64,000 nucleotides of DNA, from NCBI RefSeq assembly GCF_028898945.1, contig NZ_CP118607.1:2466001-2530000 (forward strand), given 5' to 3'. A program made the position numbers and the translations under genes. Shown here in pieces: positions 10,394 through 19,771 of the stretch (the first letter of the stretch is position 1; every line of letters begins with the position of its first letter). This stretch comes from Pseudomonas sp. PSKL.D1 (lineage in GTDB: Bacteria > Pseudomonadota > Gammaproteobacteria > Pseudomonadales > Pseudomonadaceae). The notes below the pieces were generated by a model that made no database searches, was not told the origin of the DNA, and saw nothing but the letters and a program-made list of their open reading frames with translations.

Positions 10394-11965
10394 ATGGAAT
10401 GGCTAGCCGACCCCACGGCCTGGCTGGGCCTGTTGACGCTTATCGTCCTCGAGCTGGTGCTGGGTATCGACAACCTGGTGTTCATCGCCATCCTGGCCGA
10501 CAAACTGCCGCCCCATCAGCGCGACCGCGCGCGGGTGATCGGTTTGACCCTGGCCCTGGTCATGCGCCTGGGCTTGCTGGCCAGTATTTCCTGGATGGTC
10601 ACGCTCACCGCCCCGCTGATCGACATCTTCGGCAAGAGCTTCTCGGGCCGTGACCTGATCATGCTGTTCGGTGGTGTGTTCCTGTTGTTCAAGGCCACCA
10701 TGGAGCTGCACGAACGCCTGGAAGGCCATGTGACACAGGCCAGCGGTGGCGTGCGACATGCTGCGTTCTGGCCCATCGTGGCGCAGATCGTGGTGCTGGA
10801 CGCGGTGTTCTCGCTGGACGCGGTGATCACGGCCGTCGGCATGGTCGAGCAGCTGTCGGTGATGATGATCGCGGTGATCTTCTCGATCGGCATCATGATC
10901 GTGGCCAGCAAGCCGCTGACCCGCTTCGTCAACGCCCACCCCACGGTGATCATGCTGTGCCTGGGCTTCTTGATGATGATCGGTTTCAGCTTGACCGCCG
11001 AAGGCCTGGGCTTCCACATTCCGAAGGGCTACCTGTACGCGGCCATCGGCTTCTCGATCCTGATCGAGCTGTTCAACCAGTTGGCCCGTGCCCGCCGCAA
11101 GCGCAGCTTGCAGCAGCACCGGCCGCTGCGTGAACGCACCGCGCATGCCGTGTTGCGTTTGCTGGGCGGCCGCCGGGTCGAGGCGGACGAGGTGGGCGAA
11201 GAAATTGCCGACCTGGTCGAAGGTGGTGACGAGCAGGTGCTGTTCGACCGCCGTGAACGGGTGATGATCAGTGGTGTGCTGAACCTGGCCGAGCGCCCGA
11301 TTCGCACAGTGATGACGGCCCGCGCCGAAGTCGATGTGATCGACCTGGCGCAACCGGCCGAAGCCATCACCGAAGCGTTGGCCAACTCGCCTTACTCGCG
11401 CCTGCCGTTGATCCGTAATGGCCGTATCGAAGAGCCGCTGGGCTTTGTACACAAGAAGGAGCTGCTCAAGGAGTACCTGTCGGGCAGTGAGCCGAGCCTG
11501 GAGCGCCTGGCCCATGCGCCGTTAAACCTGCTGGAGAGCTTCAGCATCCTCAACGCGCTGGAGCAGATGCGCGGCCAGTCCACGCACATTGCCTTTGTGG
11601 TCAACGAATTCGGTGACTTCACCGGCCTGCTGACCATGACCGACATCCTTGAGTCGATTGCCGGTGAACTGCCCGACGCCAGTGAGGTGGAAGGCCCGGC
11701 CATCATTGAGGAGGGTGACAGCTTTGTGGTCAGTGGTGCCCTGAACCTCAGCCAGGTCCAGGCCCGTACCGGCTTCAGCGCTCGCGCCACCGAGGACTAC
11801 CAGACCCTCGCGGGCCTGGTGATGAGCTTGCTGGATCGCTTGCCGGTGGTGGGTGACCACCTGGCCTGGAACGGCTGGACCATGACCGTGGTGGCTGTGG
11901 AGGAGCGCCGGGTACGCCAGGTGCGCCTTAAACAGAGCGCCGACGTTGACGCAGCAGGTGCTTGA
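10394..11965 (+). CDS. TerC-family membrane protein with CBS and CorC/HlyC domains
   Basis: 523 residues with the same layout as Escherichia coli YoaE and YegH. An N-terminal TerC membrane domain (about residues 1-230) has the paired acidic motifs [16 protein letters not shown] and [15 protein letters not shown]. Two CBS domains follow (about 290-430, with [13 protein letters not shown]), then a C-terminal transporter-associated domain (about 440-515, [14 protein letters not shown]). Members of the TerC superfamily handle metal ions, often manganese, but this branch is not well characterised. The 3' end overlaps the convergent permease gene by 38 bases. Confidence 0.9.
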   Translation: MEWLADPTAWLGLLTLIVLELVLGIDNLVFIAILADKLPPHQRDRARVIGLTLALVMRLGLLASISWMVTLTAPLIDIFGKSFSGRDLIMLFGGVFLLFKATMELHERLEGHVTQASGGVRHAAFWPIVAQIVVLDAVFSLDAVITAVGMVEQLSVMMIAVIFSIGIMIVASKPLTRFVNAHPTVIMLCLGFLMMIGFSLTAEGLGFHIPKGYLYAAIGFSILIELFNQLARARRKRSLQQHRPLRERTAHAVLRLLGGRRVEADEVGEEIADLVEGGDEQVLFDRRERVMISGVLNLAERPIRTVMTARAEVDVIDLAQPAEAITEALANSPYSRLPLIRNGRIEEPLGFVHKKELLKEYLSGSEPSLERLAHAPLNLLESFSILNALEQMRGQSTHIAFVVNEFGDFTGLLTMTDILESIAGELPDASEVEGPAIIEEGDSFVVSGALNLSQVQARTGFSARATEDYQTLAGLVMSLLDRLPVVGDHLAWNGWTMTVVAVEERRVRQVRLKQSADVDAAGA

Positions 11966-12815
11966 AGCCCTCAAGCACCAGCACCAGGACAGCGGCCCAG
12001 ATCGGCAGGTACGTCAACCATTGATCCGGGCCGATGGTCTCGCCCAGCAACAGCGCAACGCCCACCAGCAGCACGGGCTCCACGTAGCTGAGCAGCCCGA
12101 ACAGGCTGAACGGCAACAGGCGGCTGGCCAGCACGTAGACAATCAGGGCCGAAGCACTGATTGCACCGAGCAGCGGGATCAGCCCGTAAAGGCCAGGGTG
12201 TTGCTGCAGGTCGGCGCCCGATAGCGGCCCCTGAGTCACGAAGTACACGGCCCAGGGCAACAACAGGCACATGTCGCACCACAACCCGCCCAGGTGGTCG
12301 GTGCGACAGCGTCGGCGCAGCACGAAATAGATCGGGTAACCGATCATCACCAGCAAGGTTTCCCACGCGAAGCTGCCGTGCTGGTACAGTTCGTGTGCCA
12401 CCCCGAGCGCGGCAAACCCAACCGCCACTTTTTGCAGGCGCGACAGGCGTTCGCCATACACCAGCCGGCCAGTCAGCACCATCGCCAGCGGCAGCAGGAA
12501 GTAGCCCATCGACACCTCAAGGCTGCGCCCGTGCAGCGGCGCCCAGAGAAACAGCCACAGCTGCACCCCCATCAACCAGGACGTGCCGACCATGCCCAGC
12601 AGTAGCACCGGCGTTTGTCGCACGCGCCCCAACAGTTCGCCCACGCGCTTCCAGTCCTTGCTCAGCAGCATGAACAGGGTTAGGCAGGGCAGCGTCAGTA
12701 GCGTACGCCAGCCAAAGATTTCTTCGCCGTCCAGCGGGGTGAGCAAAGAGGTATAGAAATACATCACGGCGAACAAGCAGGACGCCATGACCGAACAGAT
12801 GATGCCTTTTGACAC
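11928..12815 (-). CDS. RarD/EamA-type membrane permease
   Basis: 295 residues, about ten hydrophobic segments, beginning [21 protein letters not shown]. RarD-like proteins belong to the drug/metabolite transporter superfamily. The motifs [20 protein letters not shown] and SFVEP-like [19 protein letters not shown] match the RarD branch. Its stop lies inside the 3' end of the convergent TerC/CBS gene. The substrate is unknown. Confidence 0.88.
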   Translation of the reverse strand: MSKGIICSVMASCLFAVMYFYTSLLTPLDGEEIFGWRTLLTLPCLTLFMLLSKDWKRVGELLGRVRQTPVLLLGMVGTSWLMGVQLWLFLWAPLHGRSLEVSMGYFLLPLAMVLTGRLVYGERLSRLQKVAVGFAALGVAHELYQHGSFAWETLLVMIGYPIYFVLRRRCRTDHLGGLWCDMCLLLPWAVYFVTQGPLSGADLQQHPGLYGLIPLLGAISASALIVYVLASRLLPFSLFGLLSYVEPVLLVGVALLLGETIGPDQWLTYLPIWAAVLVLVLEGFKHLLRQRRRSV

Positions 12816-12847
12816 GAATGCCTCGGATAGGGGAGTGAGCGGGTGGA

Positions 12848-14437
12848 TCAGCCGCGCATGATCTCAGGGGGCGTGCCTTGGGGCAACCGGGGAGCGCTGT
12901 TCTGGCTATTGGCCAGGGCCTGAAGAAACTCGGCGGCGGGCATGGGCCTGGCGAACAGGTAGCCCTGCTGGAAGTCCACCCCATGGCGCGCCAGGTAGTC
13001 GCGCTGGATGTCGGTTTCCACACCCTCGGCCACGATGCCGAGGCTGAGCTTGCCCGACAGCTCGATGATGCTGTCCAGAATATGCTGTGACAGTGCATCG
13101 CTGCCGATCATGGCGACGAAACTCTGGTCGATTTTCAGGTAGTCGACCTTGAACTGGCGCAGGTAACTGAGGCTGGACTGGCCGGTGCCGAAGTCGTCCA
13201 GGGCGATCATCACGCCCATTTCGTGCAATTTTTCGAACAGATCGAGGGTGACTGGTGTTGCTTCGATCAACTTGCGTTCTGTCAATTCCAGTGTCAGCAC
13301 TATGCGCCCGGGCGGGAAGTGCTGCAGGAATGTGCGGCAATCGTCGAGCAGGTCCAAGTCCCGGCAATGGTCGGCAGTGATATTGATGCCGATGTGAAAG
13401 CCATCCTCCAGCAGCGCTGCGTAAGGCGCCAGGCTTTGCGCAGTATGCAGCATGAGCGCACGGGTCATGGCAACGATTTGCCCACTGTGCTCGGCATAGG
13501 GGATGAACAGGTCCGGGCGCACAAGGCCTTCGCGCGGGTGGTCCCAGCGCATCAACACTTCCACCCCGGCCCAGCGGTAATCACCTTTGCGCACCACCGG
13601 TTGGTAGTAGGGCAGAAATTCGTCGGCTTCCAGCGCCCGGCGCAGTTCGGCGCGTGGTGAGCTGGCCCGGCGAATCTGCCAGTGGCAGATGGTGCCGGCC
13701 ACTGCGCCGAGCACCAGCAACAGGCTGAGCAGGGCCGGGTAATGGCCGAGCAGCAGTTCAGCCGGTTTGTTGGCGTCGTAACCGCCTTGCACGCTGAAGG
13801 GGTAACGTGTCGAGCTCAATAGCACGTTTGCCGTGGGCGCAGCAGGTGGAGGGCCCTCACGCACAATGCCATCCTTGCCAAGCCAATGGTTGCCTACCCG
13901 AACTTGCAGGATCTGGTCCGGGCCGATCAGGCGCAGGGCGGTCAGCAGGTGTTCACCATCCACCGTGGTGATCGCGCCGCGGTCCCCGTCGCTGCCGCGG
14001 TACACCAGCAGTGGGTGGCCGGGGGTTACCGAGTTGCCGTCCATCAGCCACAGTTTGCCGTCGGTGTAGTCATTGGCGTCGACGGGCTCGTCGAAGTCAC
14101 CAAACAATGAGCTGCAATACAGGGTGTTGTGCTGAAACAGGTTGGTCGAACGTACGAATGCGTTGCGCGTCACCTGGCTGCGCAGGTTGAGTTGGGCCTG
14201 CTCGCACGGGCTGCCCGCCAGCGGAATCAGGGCCTGGGCGGCGGCCGACAGGTTGTCGAGCATGCGTTCCACATGGGCCACGACCTGTTGCGTGGTGGCC
14301 TGGCTGCTGAGCTGCAGTTCGCGTTGTGTCTGCCAGTGCATCACCGCCAGGCCGCAGGCCACCGGCAACACACCAATGCCCCAGGGGAGCAGCGCTCGCC
14401 AGCTCCAGCGGGCGGGACGTTTAACAGTGAGCGGCAT
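12848..14437 (-). CDS. CSS-motif EAL c-di-GMP phosphodiesterase
   Basis: 529 residues. An N-terminal membrane helix (LLPWGIGVLPVACGLAVMHW), a periplasmic CSS domain (cysteines in SPCEQA and LYCSSLFGD), a second helix at about 230-250, then a cytoplasmic EAL domain. The catalytic set looks complete: EVLMRW in place of EAL, the Asn of INITADHC, the Glu of LELTERK, DDFGTG, the Lys of DYLKIDQSF, the Glu of VAEGVE and QGYLF. In this family the CSS cysteines respond to periplasmic redox state (DsbA/DsbB) and regulate c-di-GMP hydrolysis. It is therefore predicted active. An orphan CSS domain lies nearby at 15820-16638. Confidence 0.93.
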   Translation of the reverse strand: MPLTVKRPARWSWRALLPWGIGVLPVACGLAVMHWQTQRELQLSSQATTQQVVAHVERMLDNLSAAAQALIPLAGSPCEQAQLNLRSQVTRNAFVRSTNLFQHNTLYCSSLFGDFDEPVDANDYTDGKLWLMDGNSVTPGHPLLVYRGSDGDRGAITTVDGEHLLTALRLIGPDQILQVRVGNHWLGKDGIVREGPPPAAPTANVLLSSTRYPFSVQGGYDANKPAELLLGHYPALLSLLLVLGAVAGTICHWQIRRASSPRAELRRALEADEFLPYYQPVVRKGDYRWAGVEVLMRWDHPREGLVRPDLFIPYAEHSGQIVAMTRALMLHTAQSLAPYAALLEDGFHIGINITADHCRDLDLLDDCRTFLQHFPPGRIVLTLELTERKLIEATPVTLDLFEKLHEMGVMIALDDFGTGQSSLSYLRQFKVDYLKIDQSFVAMIGSDALSQHILDSIIELSGKLSLGIVAEGVETDIQRDYLARHGVDFQQGYLFARPMPAAEFLQALANSQNSAPRLPQGTPPEIMRG

Positions 14438-14740
14438 GCTGGCCTAATCTTCCTGAACCGGTTGTTGACAAAAGAATAGCCGTTTGTCGGAACCGGTAAC
14501 CGACTAAAAACGCGACAAAGGAATTTACGCACTGTAGAATCGGTTTACGAATACAACAATAAGGTCTTCCGCTGTCGGAAGGCCAACCCGCCGAGAAGGG
14601 TTCATATGAAGTATCACGGGTTCAAGCTGATCTTTGGTGACTTCCTCGCCCGCAGTGTGCGCGGTATCCCGTGCTCGCCGCCATTTCAATTCCACATCCC
14701 GCGCTTTCATTAATCTATCGCTGCAGATGAGGACACGAAC
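14438..14740. promoter_or_regulatory. Divergent promoter region of EAL gene and hpd
   Basis: 303 bases between the EAL gene (minus) and hpd (plus). A stretch TTGACAAAAGAATAGCCG begins at about 14464, and a dyad-like GTCGGAACCGGTAACCGAC lies at 14486-14504. The second half contains the small ORF at 14606-14713. No further structure was identified. Confidence 0.4.
14606..14713 (+). CDS. Small Phe-rich ORF upstream of hpd, possible leader peptide
   Basis: 35 codons, ATG to TAA, with GAGAAGGG five bases before the start. It contains six phenylalanines and one tyrosine (MKYHGFKLIFGDFLARS at the N-terminus; PPFQFHIPRF near the end), and three His. It ends 27 bases before hpd. No membrane segment or known family is apparent. 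The aromatic bias and its place in front of a phenylalanine/tyrosine catabolic gene suggest a leader peptide, but this is inference; it could also be a chance ORF. Confidence 0.4.
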   Translation: MKYHGFKLIFGDFLARSVRGIPCSPPFQFHIPRFH

Positions 14741-15817
14741 ATGGCTGATATCTTTGACAACCCAATGGGCCTGATGGGCTTTGAATTCATTGAACTGGCT
14801 TCGCCGACCCCCGGTGTGCTCGAGCCAGTCTTCCAGATACTGGGTTTCACCAAGGTGGCCACCCATCGCTCCAAGGATGTGCACCTGTATCGCCAGGGCG
14901 GCATCAACCTGATCCTCAACAATGAACCCAAGAGCATCGCGTCGTACTTTGCCGCTGAACACGGCCCATCGGTATGCGGCATGGCCTTCCGCGTGCGCAA
15001 CGCTCACGAAGCCTATGCCCGTGCCCTTGAGCTGGGCGCCCAACCCGTGGAAATCGAGACCGGCCCGATGGAGCTGCGCCTGCCGGCGATCAAGGGCATT
15101 GGTGGTGCGCCGCTGTACCTGATCGATCGTTACGAAGAGGGCAGTTCGATTTATGACATCGACTTCAACTACATCGAAGGCGTCGACCGTAACCCGAAAG
15201 GCGCGGGCCTGAAGGTTATCGACCACCTTACCCATAACGTTTATCGCGGGCGCATGGCCTACTGGGCCGGCTTCTACGAGAAACTCTTCAACTTCCGCGA
15301 AATTCGCTACTTCGACATCAAGGGCGAATACACCGGGCTGACGTCCAAGGCCATGACCGCTCCAGACGGTTTGATCCGCATTCCGCTCAATGAAGAGTCT
15401 TCCAAGGGGGCGGGGCAGATCGAAGAATTCCTGATGCAGTTCAACGGTGAAGGCATCCAGCACGTGGCATTCCTCACCGATGACCTGCTCAAGACCTGGG
15501 ACGCGTTGAAAGGCTACGGCATGCGCTTCATGACGGCACCGCCGCAAACCTATTATGAAATGCTTGAAGAGCGCCTGCCGGGCCATGGTGAACCCGTAGA
15601 CCAGTTGCAGGCCCGTGGCATCTTGCTGGATGGGGCCTCCGAGGCCGGTGACAAGCGCCTGCTGCTGCAGATTTTCTCGGAGACCCTGTTGGGGCCAGTG
15701 TTCTTCGAATTTATCCAGCGCAAGGGTGACGATGGCTTTGGCGAAGGTAATTTCAAGGCCTTGTTCGAGTCCATCGAGCGGGACCAGGTACGTCGTGGCG
15801 TGCTGAACGTCGAGTAA
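14741..15817 (+). CDS. hpd: 4-hydroxyphenylpyruvate dioxygenase
   Basis: 358 residues, full length for the bacterial enzyme. It converts 4-hydroxyphenylpyruvate to homogentisate in phenylalanine/tyrosine catabolism. The three Fe(II) ligands are present: His162 in VIDHLTHNV, His241 in IQHVAFLT, and Glu323 in [10 protein letters not shown]. Both repeated VOC-fold halves are visible. The ATG at 14741 follows GAGGA at the usual distance. It is flanked by minus-strand genes on both sides, so it is a single-gene unit apart from the small ORF upstream. The stop is only 2 bases from the stop of the convergent CSS-domain gene. Confidence 0.98.
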   Translation: MADIFDNPMGLMGFEFIELASPTPGVLEPVFQILGFTKVATHRSKDVHLYRQGGINLILNNEPKSIASYFAAEHGPSVCGMAFRVRNAHEAYARALELGAQPVEIETGPMELRLPAIKGIGGAPLYLIDRYEEGSSIYDIDFNYIEGVDRNPKGAGLKVIDHLTHNVYRGRMAYWAGFYEKLFNFREIRYFDIKGEYTGLTSKAMTAPDGLIRIPLNEESSKGAGQIEEFLMQFNGEGIQHVAFLTDDLLKTWDALKGYGMRFMTAPPQTYYEMLEERLPGHGEPVDQLQARGILLDGASEAGDKRLLLQIFSETLLGPVFFEFIQRKGDDGFGEGNFKALFESIERDQVRRGVLNVE

Positions 15818-15819
15818 CG

Positions 15820-16638
15820 TCAAGTACCGTCGTCGTTATTTTTGGCGGCGGTACTGCCACGCTTGATGCGGTGGTTGCTCATTCCCCAAAAAAAGACCAC
15901 TCCTGTGAAGATCCCGACCAGCGCCAGGGATGGCGCTACCTGCAGGATGGTATTGCGTGCCTCCTGGGTCGAATAGCCAGCTGGATAACCCGCTACCACG
16001 GTGTAGCCGAATTTGGCCGACACGCCTGTCGTCCTGTATTCGGTTTGCGATGGTCGGCGTGGGTCACGGCTATCGCCGGACGCTGTTATGTACGTGTCAC
16101 CAAACTCCAGAAGCAGTATCAGGCCGTCCTTGAAGGCGCGTAATTCATTACGCAGTTCCAGGCCGTAAGCCAACGCGATGACACTGCTTTTTTCGTGCAG
16201 AAGTTGATAAGCAATCAACACTGCATTGGGCGTTGAAAATGGGTCGACGACCAGGCTGACCGGCGATTTGAAAGCCACTGGCTGAGCACTGTCGTAAAGC
16301 GGAGATGGCATTGTGCTGCAATAGACAATTTCGTCTTTTGCCAACATCAATCCTTGCAGGCTTTGCAAGTTGGAGACCAATTTAACCAGCTTGTCTCGTG
16401 CGATGTCGCAGGAGGTTTGAGCTAATGGCAGTGCCGTGACGGCCGCTGTGTGCATACGCTCCAATGCCAGGTCCACCGAATGGATGGCCTCCGTCACAGA
16501 AACCCGCGCATTGTCCTCAAGCTTTCGATCCTGCTGGTAGATCATGACCATCAAGCCCGACGCGATGGGTAGGCAGCTAATAAACACCGTCAGCATCAGT
16601 TCCAGCACTGTACGACGATGAAAAGTAAATCCCCACAT
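15820..16638 (-). CDS. Orphan CSS-motif membrane sensor domain lacking EAL
   Basis: 272 residues. An N-terminal helix (LELMLTVFISCLPIASGLMV), a periplasmic domain with cysteines in TSCDIARDK and IVYCSTMPSPLYD, and a second helix (LALVGIFTGVVFFWGMSNH), then only about 20 hydrophilic residues. This matches the sensor half of CSS-EAL proteins but no EAL domain follows; hpd on the other strand begins 2 bases later. The ATG at 16638 is preceded by GGAGGG; a GTG at 16725 in the same frame has no ribosome site. GC is lower than in neighbouring genes. It could be a truncated relic or a working regulator of other CSS proteins. Confidence 0.72.
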   Translation of the reverse strand: MWGFTFHRRTVLELMLTVFISCLPIASGLMVMIYQQDRKLEDNARVSVTEAIHSVDLALERMHTAAVTALPLAQTSCDIARDKLVKLVSNLQSLQGLMLAKDEIVYCSTMPSPLYDSAQPVAFKSPVSLVVDPFSTPNAVLIAYQLLHEKSSVIALAYGLELRNELRAFKDGLILLLEFGDTYITASGDSRDPRRPSQTEYRTTGVSAKFGYTVVAGYPAGYSTQEARNTILQVAPSLALVGIFTGVVFFWGMSNHRIKRGSTAAKNNDDGT

Positions 16639-16773
16639 AGGCTGAGGCCCTCCAGTCAATTGCTGCCCAAAATGGTCAGTGACTAGAGAGCGTAGGGATT
16701 CAGCGCCTTCAAGGCTGTAATCCACAGCCGGGTTTGCTGGTTAATCCGGGGCAACCGGACGTAAGACGTATGC

Positions 16774-17463
16774 CTAGCCAGACGTCTTGAGTGCGCCTAT
16801 CACCTTTTCAGCAAGCAGGGCCGTTGATGCGGGGTTCTGCCCAGTCATGACGCGCCCGTCGCACACCACGAAGGGTGCCCAAGGGTCATCATGCCTGGTG
16901 TACTTGCCGCCTCTGGCCCCGAGTTCGTTTTCAGTCAAAAAGGGTACGACTTTGTCCAGTTCGGCCAGTTTTTCTTCAACGTTGGAGAAACCGGTTACCT
17001 GACGTTCCCTGAGCAGCAAGCTGTTGTTGCTGAGCTTGATGTTCAGAAGGCCCGCCACCCCGTGGCATACGGCTGCGACTATGCCGTTGCTTTCATAGAT
17101 ACGGCGGGCAATGTCCTGCAACTGATCATTGTCCGGAAAGTCGTACATCACCCCATGGCCGCCTGTGTAATAGATGGCGCAATACTCCTCGGCCTTGACC
17201 TTTGAGGGTGGGTGCGAAGCGCCCAGACGGTTCATGAACGCTTTGTCGTTGTACCAGTTCCAGTCGGTTTCTGGCGCCAGCTGCAAACTGTGAGGGTCAA
17301 CGGGTACGTATCCACCGCCGGGGCTTACGTAATCTACGGTAAACCCGGCCTTCTGAACTATATCGACGAAGTGCACGGCCTCGCCCAACCACAGGCCAGT
17401 GGCCCGATTCAAGGTTGGGTACTTGGCAGTATTGGTCAACACAACCAGTATTTTCTTGCTCAT
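16774..17463 (-). CDS. DJ-1/PfpI family protein (Hsp31-like)
   Basis: 229 residues from the ATG at 17463, which follows GGGAG; two GTG codons just upstream are less likely starts. The nucleophile elbow AAVCHGVAG places the conserved Cys at residue 133, with His next to it and Glu28 in LWLGE, the pattern of the class I glutamine-amidotransferase-like DJ-1 superfamily. Related proteins act as chaperones, glyoxalases or deglycases. The gene is divergent from the hybrid histidine kinase at 17700. Confidence 0.88.
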   Translation of the reverse strand: MSKKILVVLTNTAKYPTLNRATGLWLGEAVHFVDIVQKAGFTVDYVSPGGGYVPVDPHSLQLAPETDWNWYNDKAFMNRLGASHPPSKVKAEEYCAIYYTGGHGVMYDFPDNDQLQDIARRIYESNGIVAAVCHGVAGLLNIKLSNNSLLLRERQVTGFSNVEEKLAELDKVVPFLTENELGARGGKYTRHDDPWAPFVVCDGRVMTGQNPASTALLAEKVIGALKTSG

Positions 17464-17699
17464 CACCACGCTCCCGTTTGTCGGTAATAGGGGAAATCAG
17501 TCCATTGCGCGGGAAAACCTACAGAGCATAGTTTGTGGAGGCATACCTGCATGCTGGCCCTGTGCTATTTTTCTGGGTGGGCCAGGGTTAAACACCTTAA
17601 CCCGTTACTGCGATGTTGTTCTCATCCTGCGCTTGCAGCGCTGTGCGGTGAAGACCATGATGCGTGAAACCTTCTTTGAGCACGGTGGGAGTCTGAACA

Positions 17700-19766
17700 T
17701 TGTTCGCTGATGGCAAGCCTCTCAAACCCAGGCGGCCTCGTGCCAAACTGGCGCCTGAACGGATGTTCGTGGATGCCATGGGCGAACACATTGCCAAGTT
17801 CGACTGGCAGCGCACCGAACTGGGCGCTTTGCCACTCTGGCAGGCAAGCTTGCGCATCGCTGTGGATACGATGCTGCTTTCACCGTTCCCCAGCGCTGTG
17901 GTCTGGGGGCCGGGGATGACCGTGGTGCACAATGATGCCTATTTGCCGTTGCTGAACGGCATACAGCATGGCTTGGGCAGGGGCTTCGATACGCTGTGGG
18001 GAAGCATGTGGCCAGAGCTGGGCCCTTGGGTGTTCAAGGCGTTGCAAGGCCAAGCCAGTTTCGTTCAGGACGAGCCCCAGCGGATCGAGTGCGCTACAAC
18101 CGGCGTAAGTGGCTGGTTCAGATTCAGCTATACACCTATCCGCGACGAGCACCATGACGTGGTGGGCTTCCTGCACACTGCCATCGAGACCTCTGCCAGT
18201 GAGCACGTTCTTGACCAGTGGCGCGAGCAGACCATGGCATTCGAGCGGCAGATAAAGCGCTACATGGATGACCTTGAGTACATGTGGCAGTTGTCACGCG
18301 ACGCCATGGTCACGGTAACGCGTGACTTGCGACTGCAAAGTGCAAACCCCGCCTGGTATCGCATTCTAGGGTGGCGCGAGGACCAGGTGCGCGATATGCC
18401 AGTCTTGCAACTGATCCACCCTGCCGACAGGGCCGAGGTCGAAGTTGCCGTCACCAAGTTTGTGGGCGAACGGATTACCGACGTGTTCGAGACCCGAATG
18501 CGTCACGCAGACGGGCACTACCGGTGCTTCCGTTGGACTGCCAAGTTCGATGGTGCGCTGCTGACGGCCGTGGGGCGTGATATCACCGACGACCGTGAGG
18601 AGGCCATGCGCCAGTCCAGGGCCTTGATTCGCGATACCCAGCGGCTGGAAATGGTCGGCCAGTTGGCGGGCGGCATGGCCCATGAAATGAACAACCTGCT
18701 GTCCGGGGTAGGCGGTAGCCTTGAACTGCTGCAACGGCGGTTGGCCGAGGGCCGTCTTGACCGGATTGACAGCTATGTGGAACTGGCTCGCGATACAGTG
18801 AATCGCGCCATGACGCTGACCCACCGGCTATTGGCGTTTTCCCGGCATCAACCGTTGTCGCCCAAGCCCTTGAATATCAACCATCAGCTGTCTCTGATGG
18901 AGCCCCTGCTGTTGCAGGCACTGGGGGCGGAAATGCACCTGGCATGGGAGATGGACGTATCGCCTTGGGCCGTTTGCCTGGATGTCACCCAGCTGGAGAG
19001 CAGCTTGATCAATTTGTGCGCCAATGCCCGCGATGCCTGCCTGGAGCGCGGCACGGTCATGATCCGCACCATGAACACGCGCCTGGCCGCGCCATTCCCT
19101 GACGAAAAAGGGTTACCACCGGGCGATTATGTTGCGCTGCAGGTAGAGGACGATGGCCATGGCATGCCGGCCGACTATCTTAACAGGGCATTCGAACCGT
19201 TTTTCACCACCAAGGCGGTGGGCCGTGGCTCGGGGCTTGGCTTACCCATGGTGCATGGCTTCGTACGCCAGTCGGGGGGCTATATCTGGATAGATTCAAC
19301 GCCCGACCAAGGGGCAAAGGTCTGCATGCTGTTCCCGCGCATCAGTATGCCGGTTGCCGAGGAGCCGGTGGTATGTCTGCCCCGGGTCACCGAGGCCACA
19401 GGGCAGCGCCTGTTGCTGGTCGACGATGAACACGGCCTGCGGGGGCTTATTGTCGAATATTTGCGTGAAAGGGGCTTCAACGCGTATGAAGCAACGGACT
19501 CGACCAGTGCCCTGGAACGCTTTCGCAACGAGGGGCCATTTGACCTGGTGATTACTGATGTCGGTTTGCCGGGCGGGTTCAGTGGGCGTCAGCTGGTGAA
19601 AACGATGCGCATGATAAAACCCGAGCAGAAAGTCCTGTTCATTACCGGCTATACCGATTTTTCGTTGGATGCGCACCAGTTGCAGGGTGCAGACACTGCT
19701 CTGTTGCTCAAACCCTTTCAGCTGGAAACCCTTGCCAATCAGATACTTCTGATGCTCACGGAGTAA
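17700..19766 (+). CDS. Soluble PAS hybrid histidine kinase
   Basis: 688 residues with no membrane helix. An N-terminal PAS/GAF-like region (about 25-165) and a PAS domain (about 190-300, ending GRDITDDREEAMRQ) are followed by HisKA with the phospho-His in GGMAHEMNNLLSG, HATPase (INLCANARDACL, VEDDGHGMP, GRGSGLGLPMVHG), and a C-terminal receiver (RLLLVDDEHGLR, phospho-Asp in VITDVGLPGG). The start is a TTG at 17700, supported by GGGAG 8 bases upstream; the next Met at 17763 lacks a ribosome site. It is convergent with a similar kinase, the stops 5 bases apart. No DNA-binding output gene is adjacent. Confidence 0.9.
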   Translation: MFADGKPLKPRRPRAKLAPERMFVDAMGEHIAKFDWQRTELGALPLWQASLRIAVDTMLLSPFPSAVVWGPGMTVVHNDAYLPLLNGIQHGLGRGFDTLWGSMWPELGPWVFKALQGQASFVQDEPQRIECATTGVSGWFRFSYTPIRDEHHDVVGFLHTAIETSASEHVLDQWREQTMAFERQIKRYMDDLEYMWQLSRDAMVTVTRDLRLQSANPAWYRILGWREDQVRDMPVLQLIHPADRAEVEVAVTKFVGERITDVFETRMRHADGHYRCFRWTAKFDGALLTAVGRDITDDREEAMRQSRALIRDTQRLEMVGQLAGGMAHEMNNLLSGVGGSLELLQRRLAEGRLDRIDSYVELARDTVNRAMTLTHRLLAFSRHQPLSPKPLNINHQLSLMEPLLLQALGAEMHLAWEMDVSPWAVCLDVTQLESSLINLCANARDACLERGTVMIRTMNTRLAAPFPDEKGLPPGDYVALQVEDDGHGMPADYLNRAFEPFFTTKAVGRGSGLGLPMVHGFVRQSGGYIWIDSTPDQGAKVCMLFPRISMPVAEEPVVCLPRVTEATGQRLLLVDDEHGLRGLIVEYLRERGFNAYEATDSTSALERFRNEGPFDLVITDVGLPGGFSGRQLVKTMRMIKPEQKVLFITGYTDFSLDAHQLQGADTALLLKPFQLETLANQILLMLTE

Positions 19767-19771
19767 CCTGC

